From Lycorma delicatula (taxonomy: Eukaryota > Arthropoda > Insecta > Hemiptera > Fulgoridae), in assembly GCF_047948215.1 (NCBI RefSeq), contig NC_134455.1, positions 291,983,647 through 292,047,646 of the forward strand: 64,000 bases of DNA. Direction: 5' to 3'. Shown here piece after piece: positions 37,954 through 49,069 of the stretch; position 1 is the first letter of the stretch, and each line of letters opens with the position of its first letter. A program made the translations under genes and the position numbers. The notes below the pieces were generated by a model that was not told where the DNA came from, searched no databases, and saw only the letters and a list, made by a program, of their open reading frames with translations.

Positions 37954-38240
37954 TTACGTCGTTCCAGGCCAAGAAACTCCCTCAGACTCCCTCAGGTTCA
38001 GCACCTCAATGTATATGAGTCGCCGTACACGCTCACTATTGTCCTGGAGATTCAGGGCTAGATATTTCACATAATTCCTAGCAGTTGTTTGTAATATGAA
38101 CCGAATCGCTTGATATCCCCGCGGACATAACTCAATTCCAGATGGTTTTGTTTTTTTTTTCATGCAAACAGTGTCTTTGTAAAGATTCTCAACTTCCTCT
38201 GGAATCGTTGTATAACATCATTGTTGCTCTTCCTCGTCGT
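37954..38240 (-). pseudogene. Coding-like fragment of unknown protein, minus strand
   Basis: The minus-strand frame from about 38210 to the stop at 37954 reads TIPEEVENLYKDTVCMKKKT, then IELCPRGYQAIRFIL, ARNYVKYLALNLQDNSERVR and LRESEGVSWPGTT. The amino-acid mixture and GC content are those of real coding sequence, and the stretch stands out from its AT-rich flanks. An in-frame stop lies just upstream, near 38219, where a single missing base would restore continuity, so it may be an old pseudogene or a retrocopy. I do not recognise the family. An exon of a host gene or part of a transposon are both possible. Confidence 0.35.
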
Positions 38241-38474
38241 ACTTTATAAACTGTATCGTTTGATAAATAAAGAAATAAATTTGGGTTCCAGGTGAGATCA
38301 ATCCTTAGCTTCAATTTTTACTAGGATACAAATAACTTAAATATTAATGATAACGATTTATTCTTATAGTAAATATTTGGTAATGTACCCATTATTTTAT
38401 TAATAACAAAAAATTATAAACTTGCTTTAATATTTTGGATATTTATTTTGGAAAGAGAAGTTTTTGACTAAATA

Positions 38475-39030
38475 TTTTACTTCCCTGTGTAGCGCTATAG
38501 CAGAGTTGTAGCTTTAGAAGAAAACGTATTGTAATCGGTCGATTTTGGTCATATGCGGTTTTCACCGGATCTTTACGTTTTGACACCTAAGGAACCCAAA
38601 AAACCGGATGGAAATTTCCAGGATGTTCGTATGTACGTATGTGTTCAGTGTTGCAACCTAAACCACCTTTTATATCGCCAGAATTATTCGACTGATTTTG
38701 ACCAAACTTTGACAAATTACTTCTGTGTATAGGGCATTGATGCCATTAAATTTTCAAATTAAAATCTCAAGGGGGTAAGGCTGTAGAGCAAGGTCACCCC
38801 CAGTATTCGTCTAATTAAGTTTTTATTTTTCTTAGACATATTTGTTAACAATTAAAAAATAATATTTCCAAAAAAACTACAAAATCCACCACCACCCCAA
38901 AAAATTCTCTAAATAAACTAGTGGCTAGGTGAGTATATTGTGTCATTAGTACCCCCTCTCACCACAAGGAACGCTAGTGTAGCACTGATGTACAGATTCT
39001 GTAATCGTCTGCTATGTTATGACGTCACAA
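38475..39030 (+). repeat. Dispersed non-coding repeat
   Basis: It opens with ttttacttccctgtgtagcg, closely like the opening of the element at 605-625 (ctttacttccttgtacaaag), and shares its general style: 'gtattgtaatcggtcgattt' against gtattgtgatcgagaa, then a 'gtatgtacgtatgtgttc' block. It has a GC content above the flanks and no open frame. It is probably a member of the same superfamily of non-autonomous elements. Confidence 0.5.
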
Positions 39031-39077
39031 GTGACCGGTAGAATTAAATAAATGCATATTAAATTATATAAATGCAT

Positions 39078-39226
39078 ATTCAATTAACCACACATCTCAG
39101 GAATGGTCGAACTGAGAATGTACAAGTTCATTTACACTCATACATATCATCATCCTCATTCATCCTCTGAAGAATTATCTAAACGCTAGTTACCGGAGGC
39201 TAAACAGGAAAAAGAAAGAAAAAGTG
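39078..39226 (+). repeat. tRNA-derived SINE, copy 3 (5'-truncated)
   Basis: It starts within the body at ttcaattaaccacacatctc, continues gaatggtcgaactgagaatg and tcctctgaagaattatc, and ends taccggaggctaaacaggaa with an (aaag)n tail. It lacks the polymerase III promoter. The 3' end matches copy 2 and the unrelated-headed SINE at 60656. Confidence 0.75.
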
Positions 39227-39239
39227 GCCGCTAGTACCA

Positions 39240-41430
39240 CCACACTTGCGCGAATGCAATACGGTATGCGTGCGCGTTTTAATTAGAATCATTGAATTAA
39301 ATAAATAATACTATATTTAAAAAAAATGATATATGTTTTAAATTAAGTTGCGTGTGTAAGTCGTACATTAGAAAAAAGCCGCGTGACGGGAAAGTCCTAC
39401 AACTGTTTTATCAGCTTTTCATTACAGATAAAAATAAAAATGCATTTGCCTTTTTATCATTGATCCAATTGATATTTACTTTTTCATTAAAATTAGCACT
39501 CTTCTACTTTCATTATTGTACCGTTTTTTTGTTTTTTTTTAAATAACACATTTAAAATATTTTATTGATCTCATTGTTATACATTTAAATGCTCGCTTAG
39601 TGTAAATTATTAGTAAGTTTTTTTTTTGTTATTACTACTGCAAAAAACTTACTGAAGTTTATTACGTCTAAAAGTAATGATTATTTGTAAACCTTTTCAT
39701 TGCAAATAGCTAAAACGTTTTGAAAGTTAGGTGTATGTAACAAGGTAATAAATACGAAAAATTTTCATAAAAATTTATTTAATTTATCGTAAAAATTTAA
39801 ATATGGTGGAAATCTGTGAAGAAATACACACGTTTAATTATTATATAAACTGTTTTTCTTACACGTCGTTAAGACTTACACACACAGATATATATATATA
39901 TATATATATGTACATACACGATGCATTGTGAACTATATATTCTACTGTAACAAACGTTTGTACTGTAAGAAACAAGAACTGATGAATGATCTTCAAAGTA
40001 ATGATCCACAAGAGTTTTTCACTTTACTAAAACCAGTTTGTATTGTATTTTATGGCAACTGGAGTAGTAAAATAAAAGTCTACGTTAGCAATTTAATTTG
40101 TGATGAACGATTAATTTGATCGGAAAAGGAAATAATGCAAATATAAAACGGTAAGAGGAAACGAGTTAAGCATTTTATGAGAGGTATATTACTCTTCATC
40201 TGAGTTGAAATACAGTCATTAATCTAGTGTGAGCGTGACTGTGAGGTTGTCTGCTTGAATTTGTAGAAAACACACAATCCACATTTAGCTAAGTAGTTAT
40301 GAAATTATCTAAGCGAAACTAACAATAAAGCAATTTAGCTGTTTGTAGTTTTAGGTTTTGTATAATAGTGACTTGTAAGATTAATAAAATTAAATTGCTT
40401 AAAATTACCAACTTATTACTATTTTTTTTATGGGTTTTTCATAACACATTAATTGTTTTTCGTGTTTTATAACCTGGAGATTTTTTTTGGAAAATCTTTT
40501 ATATCGTTCTTTAATAAATTTTCAAATGTTTGTACATAATTTTTTAAATATTTTTTCGTCATCGTTTATCTTTCAGTAATGCTGTCATTTTGAAATTTAT
40601 CTATGATTATGAATGACCGAATTCATTACAGTCTTAAAACTGCCCTACAATTTAATAAGTTTTTGTAAAAACCATTCTAAAATTTTTATGAATGTACTCT
40701 AAACTTTTACAACGTTGAGTTTTATAACAAATTTAATAACAAGACTTTGTTGTTAAGATAACTGTGTACTATGTACATGACTTGTTTATTTTATTTATTT
40801 AATACGTGTTTAATATAAGGGCCTTACATAATATTCATGAATTAGAATGTTTCTAGTCAGTTTATTACTCCTGAATTATTTTACTCGTAGATATCAAACG
40901 GGAAATGTATAGAAACTCCTCCTAAGATACCTCCTAAGGTATTTATCTATCTTGTACAGCTTATAAATAAAAACGAAACGCCAATTATTTATTTATCACC
41001 GCATCTCGTGAACCCCTCGTCATGAAATTTCCTGACGAAAAATTTGTAGATGAAATTTGCAGAAATTGAAATTTTGGAGAAGGTTTTAGTTAGGTTTCAC
41101 GATTTTATAAAAAAAGAACCAAGCTAGTGGAGTTATATATTAAAATATTCTGGGTAAATTGAAAGAAAAACACAGAAATTCAAACTACTAAAAAACGACA
41201 AAAGTTATAAGTAGAGCAGATAATTAAGGAATGTAGAATATAAAAAGCAATAAAGAGTTTATGAGATAGTGGAGTCTTTGAAGTAATGGTGAAGTACATC
41301 TAACTAGACAAACAGAAGACTATAAAAACATTGGTTTTAACAATTTCATGATGCCCATGTTGGCAAGATCACACATAAAAAAGAATTTCTAAACCCATTA
41401 ACATTAATGATTATAAATAACGTGAATCTA
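39240..41430. other. AT-rich DNA without a recognisable gene
   Basis: A (TA)n tract lies at about 39890-39909. Small frames at 39352-39546 and 39928-40119 have no recognisable feature. Confidence 0.5.
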
Positions 41431-41439
41431 CACCTGAGC

Positions 41440-41697
41440 GTTCTAAAGTCTTGAAGAGAAAATTCTACGATCGACTCAAAATCGAGTTCAATTTTCGATA
41501 AATATGTTAGGTCTCAAATCAGCTTTTGATTATCAGCCTCAAATTGACTATCTGAATTTGGGAGAAATTCAAATAGGTGACATGATTAAAATATGTACCA
41601 TTACAAAGGTAAAAAACGGAAAGATGAAGTTCCAGGACTTTGCTGTGCTGGGGCCAATGTAGTTCTTGAACAACGTCAATATCCTCCTGATTCATAA
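41440..41697 (+). pseudogene. Helitron Rep/helicase N-terminal fragment
   Basis: The plus-strand frame from 41522 reads AFDYQPQIDYLNLGEIQIGD followed by MIKIC. One frame shift later (about 41596) it reads YHYKGKKRKDEVPGLCCAGA and NVVLEQRQYPPDS, then a stop at 41695. This follows the pattern seen near the N-terminus of the protein of many animal Helitrons: a tyrosine-rich segment, then a Cys-rich K-x-E-x-x-G-x-C-C motif and a V-x-L-P/L block. Helitrons move by rolling-circle replication. Nothing of the Rep (HUH) or helicase domain is left, so this is a scrap of about 260 bp. Confidence 0.6.
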
Positions 41698-41719
41698 AAA
41701 TTTGATTTTGGAAACTCAT

Positions 41720-44055
41720 GATTTATTTACATATTTCTTAGATAATTCTAAACAGTACAGTAATCTATTTCAAATGGCATAATTTTGAGCAAAAGAGATA
41801 AAACAAGGGAAATTCTTGCCTAATTTTAATAAATTTGGCTAAGTTTATTTTTTTATTGGGAGTTTATTCCCCGAATTTTCAAGTATTCCCAAATTCTTAC
41901 AGATTTAGTTTTTGTGTAAAAGTAATCAATTATCCGTAGGATCAAATGTAAACCTGGCTTTGAAAAGGAAAGTTATTGAATTTTTTTCAAACATTTTTGC
42001 AAGAAAATATTATCAGTTATATGTAAAAATCTCCAAAATTTCATGGTTATAACAAAATTATTTTTTTTACAGGATACTTACGATAAAATACGCGAAACTT
42101 AATGAAAATCCTGTTTTAATTAAGTTTCTTAAACTGTGTTTTAATTAAAATGTCTTAATTTTTTATTACGATAAAATTTTGACACTCAATCGGTGAACTC
42201 ACCAAATTCTGTGGTTATAATGCAGCCAAAAGCAAACATATTAATCTATACTACTACTTTGATTTCTTATTTGTTATTATGAAAACCTAACGGTTTTTAT
42301 GCTGTTACAAAATTAATTTAAATAGAAGAGTGTAATATTCAGGCCTAACCAGCGTCATTCCTCCAAAATATTAGTTAAATCCTCCAAAAAAGTTATCTTC
42401 ATTTTTCCGTATTGAGAATTTAACAATAGGAAAGAGTGCTATACAGATAAGATTCATTGAATTTTTATACTTTTCACTTACCGAGAAGCGTCCAATTTTT
42501 ATACACTATTAAAATGGAAATGGATGTTACTAGTGCTTTCTGCAGAGATAACAAGCAAGCGTGTGTACGAATATATATATTTCCAAATACTGCTTTATCT
42601 TTATAATTCAAAAGATTATTTTGAGAAGTAAAATAAAAATAGGAACGAGTTAAGAAAGCATGTTATTAAAGAAAAAGTGCAAAATAAGGTATTAAGAATA
42701 AACCATCTGTAGAAAAATTACAGTTATAGATATACAAATGTATAAAATATTTTAAGTCCATTTAAAAGGTTAGGATGGAATAAATAAGCTTCAGTAAAGT
42801 TCAAAAATCAACTAGAGTAAAAGAAAAGTGAGAAAAGATTCTATGTACTCCTTTCTAAAATTATTTTCTCTCCTATTGTGACCCGAACTTAATTCGTAAA
42901 AATTCATGAAATTACCTTTTGTAGTATTTGTAAAGAATGTACTGGATATATATATATATATATATATACTCGTATTTTATTTTAAAAGATCTAGAAAAGC
43001 TGAAGTAGGAAAGTTGTTTTGTTATACAGTAATACCTTTTCACTTCTGACAGCTTGAGTGGTATTATCAAAAAAACTTTTATAAAATTCTTTTATGCATA
43101 GCATGAATACATAACGTTTCATACATATTAAAGTAGCTGCTAAAATAAGATTTTTAGAAGTACTAAAAAATTTTGCTGGTCTATTTTAAGCGTAAAATGT
43201 GTTCCTTGATTTTTTTTTGATATCAATAAAATTCAATTGAACAGAATATACAAGACGCTTTTGTATACCAATTTCAAACACCAATAACAACTTCTCTGTT
43301 ATCTCCTGTAAATAGAAATGACAACTACGATAAACTATATGTTTTAATATATGTTTACTTTACCAGAGAAACAATCTACTATCCGGCGTTTCGTGTGTTT
43401 CTTATGTATCCTTTACACTTGTGTCTGTCAAAATATTATTTCACGGATGTTTAAGTCCCTAAGGTTATGAAAGAATAATGTAAAAACTGAAAAAGAAAAG
43501 AAATAACTGTCTAATAAAAAGAAATCTGAAAATATATATTTCTAAAATCTCCCAAAATGTTTATATAGCTTAAAATTTTATATTTAATAATAATTATTAT
43601 TCGAATTGAAGGTGTATTTTAAAATTGTTGCCTGAAATTTATTGTGAAATTTTAAAATTATTCTACTGAGGAAAAAAATTGAAATTTAGTTTATTCCAAT
43701 GAATTGATTCATTTTTTTTATTTATTCTATTTTCGATTTAAACAAAAAATAATTTAGCAACGAAAACGAGTAGTTGAACTTTTTCAACATTTGCATAGCG
43801 TTTTTACTTAACTCCTATCTCAACGGAAGTTTTTAGAATTATTATTAATTTTATTTCCTCGTTTTTTTGTTTTTTTTTTTGTATTTTTTTAACTTATTGA
43901 ATGAACGTTTTTTTGACTATTTTTACCATATGGACTGACAAATATTTGATTTCAAAATAATGTGTTTTAATGAAAAATTTAACTTTGGCATTTTAAAAAA
44001 GAATTCCAAAAGATAATTTTGGAATGATCTCCTTAGTTTATTATAGTAGAATTTT
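41720..44055. other. AT-rich DNA without a recognisable gene
   Basis: There are several A/T runs and a (TA)n tract near 42949-42968. No gene or transposon domain. Confidence 0.5.
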
Positions 44056-44058
44056 AGG

Positions 44059-44806
44059 TAGATTTCATAAGAAAGCTACCTATTGTAATGGGTACCATGA
44101 TTCGACTTCCGGAAAATATCGACATATCTTCGCATTTCACATCCTCCAGACCCAAAAATTACCGTCAGCTCAAAAGTTTATATATACATATATATCACTT
44201 TCTTGTGGACATGATAACTGCCGTAATTTTCCGCCAATCACTTTCAAATTGATACATAAAATATAACGATCCGAAACTTCGGTTAAATTCGTTAATAGGC
44301 AAAATCAGATCATGGGGTGGATATGGGAGGCTTTTTAGAAAAAAAAAATATCGAATTCGTTTAAAATTCCTACTATTCTTTGGATAAGGGCCTAAAACTT
44401 ATGTAAGTAAAATTTTGTTATATCCCCAACCATTGGTCCGGGGGTTGAAAAAAATGAGGTTTCGAAGACAAAAGGAATCATACCCCCCTTAATAGTCACA
44501 TCATCGAATCGGCTTAAAGGAGTCGTTAGTCCTCTAAACATTAACTAAAACTTTTATCTGCAACATTTTTTGATATGACCAACCCTTACGGCAAGGGATG
44601 ACCAAAATATTGCTGGAATTGTAAGAAGATGGGGGAGTATCGTATGCTAAACACGTGAAACTTTTTTCACGTGTTACCATTGTCGTATTGAGTAAATTTG
44701 AAGTTTTTCTTACCTTTAAGGTGGAAATATTAAAAAAGATCTCCTACTTAGCACCGGTGAAATCTATCTCCGCCCACAGGCGTGCCCAAAGGAATTTTTT
44801 TAAAAA
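44059..44806 (+). repeat. Dispersed non-coding repeat, copy B, with one internal unit
   Basis: It is homologous along its whole length to 34641-35731, starting tagatttcataagaaagcta and ending near ggcgtgcccaaaggaatttt. Only one copy of the ~300-bp internal unit is present (tatcgaattc at about 44349). It also lacks the TA-rich insertion found near 34790-34810 in copy A. Confidence 0.85.
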
Positions 44807-44809
44807 TCA

Positions 44810-46940
44810 ATTCTTTTTAATATATATTACATCTATTTTTTAAAACTCCTGAACTCCTTGACTAACTTTGTCCAACATTTAATAAAATTAAAATTGAATT
44901 AAACTGATCAAGAGATACAAAACAAAATATTTGCTAATATATAGTCACACCGTTATGCAAATTTTGTTATACGATTTTATTTTTTTTTCTTTGGGCTCAA
45001 GAGCTCATTTGTTCGGGGGCTAAAAAGCTAGATAATTCAAAAATCTGTAGAAGGTTATTTAGCTCTCACAGCAATAATTTTTTTTTGTATATATAACTAC
45101 TGCAAAAATAAAATAAAAATATTATTTTTTCTTTCACTATACGTAAATTCAAATATTTTTATCCCGAAATATACTTTAAAATTATTGAATTTTAGAGCTT
45201 TTTTCTAGGGAAAAAAATTAATAAAAACTCAGTGTTACTTAACTACTGTATTTTATATTTTATTAATTTTCTAATTCCTATTTCAAATTTAATTTTATTA
45301 CAACCATGGTCGCAGATAGTATATAAATTAAAGAATTTCTAGTCGTAAATACACCTACATGGTCACCTAATATTATTTAGACTCCCGTTAGCTTTACGGG
45401 AGTAATAATTGTGCTCGTACTTTAATAATTGTGTGATGTAGTAGCCATATTTTAATAATTTAGTAATAATTGTGGCCCGTTATTTATCCAACTTATCATA
45501 GAAATTTTGTTTAATCTTACCGTTTCAAAGTAAGGTCAGGTTATTTTCGTTATCACTCATTTGATTCATGTTTTTCTTATCGTTCTAACCTGAAAATACT
45601 TACTTATTGTATATATTTTTAAACACTGGTATCTTGTATCTTTTATTCCCAGTATGATATTAAACAATTAAATTAACAGCCCCGGATGTCATTATACAAG
45701 TTCCTCCATTATTTCTTGTATGAAAAAATGAATTTTTGTTTATACTCTCTATTAAAATATCGATATGATGACGTACATAATAATTCAATTAGGAGAATCA
45801 TCCCCTGTATCAGGGTAGGTTTCTAGCTAATCGGTTACGAAGTAGCAGCATCATATTTGTTATATGTTTAACTGCCCTGAGGCAGGTTCCTTACTCCATT
45901 TACGTTTGGATTCTACTCTATTCCCAGTTAAACTTTTGAATTCCTGAAAGACATTTCTAAATGGATTTGGGAAGCCATATTCTAAAAAGAAATGGAATTT
46001 CTTTTTTCTTTAAAAATTATTTCTTTGAGCATTTAGCTCTTTTTTACACCTTCTACTGCTACTTAAAAAAAAAATTATTTTCTCGTGTTATTTCACAGCC
46101 GGCAAGCCTCCAATCTCAGCATTCCTGATTTTATCATTTTTCATTTGCCGAAATTATTTCTTCATTTATTGTTTCTGCCTGTTTAATCTTCTCCATACCC
46201 ATATTTCAAAAGTCTTCTTTCTCTTAGTACTTATAGTTCACAAACTTATAGTATTACTCTAAACGTAACAGTCCACAAGATTTTTTTTTTGGTCAAACAC
46301 TTTCTTAATATAAAATTGCTCATTTTTTCTATTAAAAGTTTTAAGTTTTCTTATTCACTGCTATTTTTGTTTTAATCTCATTCTCATTTTGTTAATCTTC
46401 TGTTAACTAAGTTAAAAATTATTACGACCTAAATTACCTACAATACTGTTCTCTTAATATATGTTAATTTCATCTGTTTTGTGAACTCGTCCAGTTAAAT
46501 TCTGAATTAGTAAATTAAATCTAATTTTCATTAGTTTTATTTTTTACAATTAAGCGACAAATATTTTGGATCAGAAAATAGTAATTTTTTAGAAAGTAAA
46601 TAAGAAAAATTAGAAATACATATAATTGTGAAGTTTAATATTATTATTTTTATAATATGATGAAGTTTTATTAGTTATTTTTATAAATGGAATCCGAAGA
46701 ATAATTTACTAACATATAATACATATACAACAAAATTTTTCTCACTTCCTCATTTTTCAAAAAAACCATTTTCATAATTCGATTTGTCCATAATATTAAA
46801 ATTTGCCTGTATTTTTACATTTCAAAAATTTCTGAAGCTTTTCAAGGATTGCTGAGTTCAGAATTCATACTTTCATTTCGTAAAGAAGAAAATTGGAAAG
46901 ATTATCCTACCAAACCAAATTTTAATTTCAGTCTCAAATT
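44810..46940. other. AT-rich DNA without a recognisable gene
   Basis: A short hairpin (actcccgttagctttacggg then agt, 45380-45402) is followed by a cluster of the motif taataattgtg (about 45403-45475). A more mixed segment at 45800-46200 is unassigned. Confidence 0.5.
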
Positions 46941-46943
46941 TCT

Positions 46944-46945
<2 letters not shown>

Positions 46946-46980
<35 letters not shown>
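46946..46980. repeat. (TA)n microsatellite
   Basis: An uninterrupted 35-bp TA run about 60 bp from the A-tail end of the LINE at 47043. Confidence 0.95.
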
Positions 46981-46983
<3 letters not shown>

Positions 46984-47042
46984 ATTTTTATTAAATTATA
47001 AGAAAATAATATGAGTAATGTTTTGTTCTACTACGAATGACC

Positions 47043-49063
47043 TTTTTTTTTTTTTTCTCTCTCAGCTCCCCTGACTTGTTGGTATTACGCCGCCCAGGGG
47101 AGTGTCTTTAAACTCAAATAGGCCTCCCCACCTACCGGCTATATACCGGCATGGCAGGTCGGCCTACCGGTTAGCTCTTTTTGAGAGTTCTTTAATAATA
47201 TTGCCCTTTTGGACACCACGCCAGACCCAGTTCGCCGCGACGCGGCGACGGGTCCCTTCAGTATTCAGTGTGCTGTTACCTGACTGTTACCCGTGGAGTC
47301 CTTGGTGGCTCATCAGTGCCAACACACCGCAGCATGCTGGACCTCACCAGCAAGGCTGTCCACCCAGTCCTATTCTAGCCAACACCTTGTCTTCTCTCAT
47401 CGGAGTATTTCTGTAGAACAACTTGTCTAACAAAACTAGCAAAATTATTCCGGTTTGACTCGCTTCTTAGCATGTAGTCTATTGTTGTCTCTGGAGTTAT
47501 ACCTCTGAGTGCCTTACTATGTCTAAGTGTGTCCCACCTATTGCACTCAAAAGAGGTGTGCTCAGCATCATATATCTCGTTGCAGTAGTTGCAAATTGGC
47601 TCTTCTCTTTTGCCTATTTTGTGCAGGTAGTTATTGAAGGAACCATGTCCTGTAAAAAACTGCGATAGGTGAGGATCAACCTCACCAAATCTTCTCGACA
47701 ACCATGGCTTGATGTTGGGGATGAGGGTTCTCGTCCATCGACCCACAGCTTCCTGCGACCATCTTTCCTGCCAGATATTATAAACGGCATCCCTGACCTC
47801 TTGTTCTGGCTTGCCTTGTGCCTTCTCCACCCTCTTTTTTGCGATTAGGTCAATAGGAGGTGTACCCGATAACACGCACAGGGCGGCATAGGACACTATC
47901 CTGTATGCAGACACAACACCTAGGAGCACACACCTGTGCGTCCTCGCCAGTCTCTCTTTGTTGCGCCTGATGGCGATAGAGCGCCACCAGGCCGGAACGG
48001 CATACATAAGCGAAGACACGACGGTGGTCGCCAGTAAACGGCGCTTTGAGGCCCGTGGGGCATTCTGCGATGACATAATGATGTTTAGACTTTTTATCAT
48101 CCTTTCTGCCTTGTTGCATACATTGACTATGTGCTCGGTGTATCTACCGTTTTTCTGGAGGATAACTCCTAAGTACTTGATGTTATTCGCTTCTTCTATA
48201 GCATGACCGTTGATGGAAATATTGAACGGTTCTAGCACTCTTCTACCCGTAAAGGCAATACACCGGCATTTTTCCGTAGACAGTTGCAGACCCCTGGACC
48301 TCAACCACTCCTGTATAGTGTCGATGGCCGCATACACCCTCTCCCGCACCTCCAAGACCGTCCTTCCCTCTACGAGGACTGCAAGGTCATCTGCATAAGC
48401 CAGGACCTGGACGCCGACAGGAAACTCCTTCTGAAGGAGTTTATCTATAATCACCAACCACAACAACGGCCCCAGAACAGAGCCCTGCGTAACTCCACCG
48501 TGCATTTGAAAATGCACTGTTTCTTCCTGTGCTTCTACCAGACATCCTCTGTTGGGCAAGTAACATTCAATTTGCCTACGCAGGTACGGGCTGAGGCCCC
48601 TAGCCGCAATTGCGTCATTAATGTGACCCCAACCAATAGCCCCGAACGCGTTTTTTATGTCTGGTGACAGCATCAGTGGAATTCTCCTGGTTCGCCAAGT
48701 GCCTCTCTTCACCTCATCGGCCCATCCCGAAATTCGGCAGATAGCCTTCACGGTGGATCGCCCCCGCATAAACCCGTACTGGTTAGGACTGATTCCGGCT
48801 CCCTCTTCTAGTTTGATGATGCGGCCAGCCAGCATCTTTTCTACTAGCTTCCCCATCATGTTAAGGAGGCTCAGGGGTCTATAGGTTATATCTTCCTCCG
48901 AAGAGGTGCCTTTAGGTAGGAATACCACTCTGGCCTCCTTCCAGCAGTCGGGGAAGTCTCTGTTCTCCATGCCGTGGCTGGCAATCTCGAGCATCTCCCA
49001 GGGAGCCTTCTGAACCAGCCCCTTGATCAATGCCGCGGGAATCTTGTCGCGGGAATTTAAAAA
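47043..49063 (-). mobile_element. 5'-truncated R1-clade non-LTR retrotransposon, young-looking
   Basis: On the minus strand the element ends in a 14-base A-tail (T-run 47043-47056) after a short GC-rich 3' UTR, and starts abruptly inside the RT at about 49063, where GC-rich coding sequence changes to AT-rich host DNA. Truncation from the 5' end with an A-tail at the 3' end is the usual product of target-primed reverse transcription. No convincing target duplication is visible. The open frame is intact throughout, unlike the other LINEs here. Confidence 0.9.
47375..49063 (-). CDS. Reverse transcriptase (ORF2 C-terminal part) of the R1-clade LINE
   Basis: The frame is open for more than 550 codons to the stop at 47375; no ATG starts it because the endonuclease and N-terminal RT part are missing. 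From the first codon at 49030: FPDCWKEARVVFLPK (residues 26-40), YGFMRGRSTVKAI (85-97), PDIKNAF (123-129, motif A, carrying a metal-binding Asp), HGGVTQGSVLGPLLW (177-191, motif B) and AYADDLAVLVE (211-221, motif C with the YADD catalytic pair). The C-terminal domain has FFTGHGSFNNYLHKIG and CNYC-x8-H-x4-C (480-496), characteristic of R1-clade ORF2. A truncated copy like this cannot move by itself. Its 3' UTR runs 47057-47374. Confidence 0.9.
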   Translation of the reverse strand, partial: FLNSRDKIPAALIKGLVQKAPWEMLEIASHGMENRDFPDCWKEARVVFLPKGTSSEEDITYRPLSLLNMMGKLVEKMLAGRIIKLEEGAGISPNQYGFMRGRSTVKAICRISGWADEVKRGTWRTRRIPLMLSPDIKNAFGAIGWGHINDAIAARGLSPYLRRQIECYLPNRGCLVEAQEETVHFQMHGGVTQGSVLGPLLWLVIIDKLLQKEFPVGVQVLAYADDLAVLVEGRTVLEVRERVYAAIDTIQEWLRSRGLQLSTEKCRCIAFTGRRVLEPFNISINGHAIEEANNIKYLGVILQKNGRYTEHIVNVCNKAERMIKSLNIIMSSQNAPRASKRRLLATTVVSSLMYAVPAWWRSIAIRRNKERLARTHRCVLLGVVSAYRIVSYAALCVLSGTPPIDLIAKKRVEKAQGKPEQEVRDAVYNIWQERWSQEAVGRWTRTLIPNIKPWLSRRFGEVDPHLSQFFTGHGSFNNYLHKIGKREEPICNYCNEIYDAEHTSFECNRWDTLRHSKALRGITPETTIDYMLRSESNRNNFASFVRQVVLQKYSDERRQGVG

Positions 49064-49069
49064 TATTCG

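Noticed and set aside
47102..48884. Several plus-strand and minus-strand frames of 60-130 codons between 47.1 and 48.9 kb
   Set aside because: They are other-frame or opposite-strand shadows of the intact LINE RT frame or its 3' UTR.
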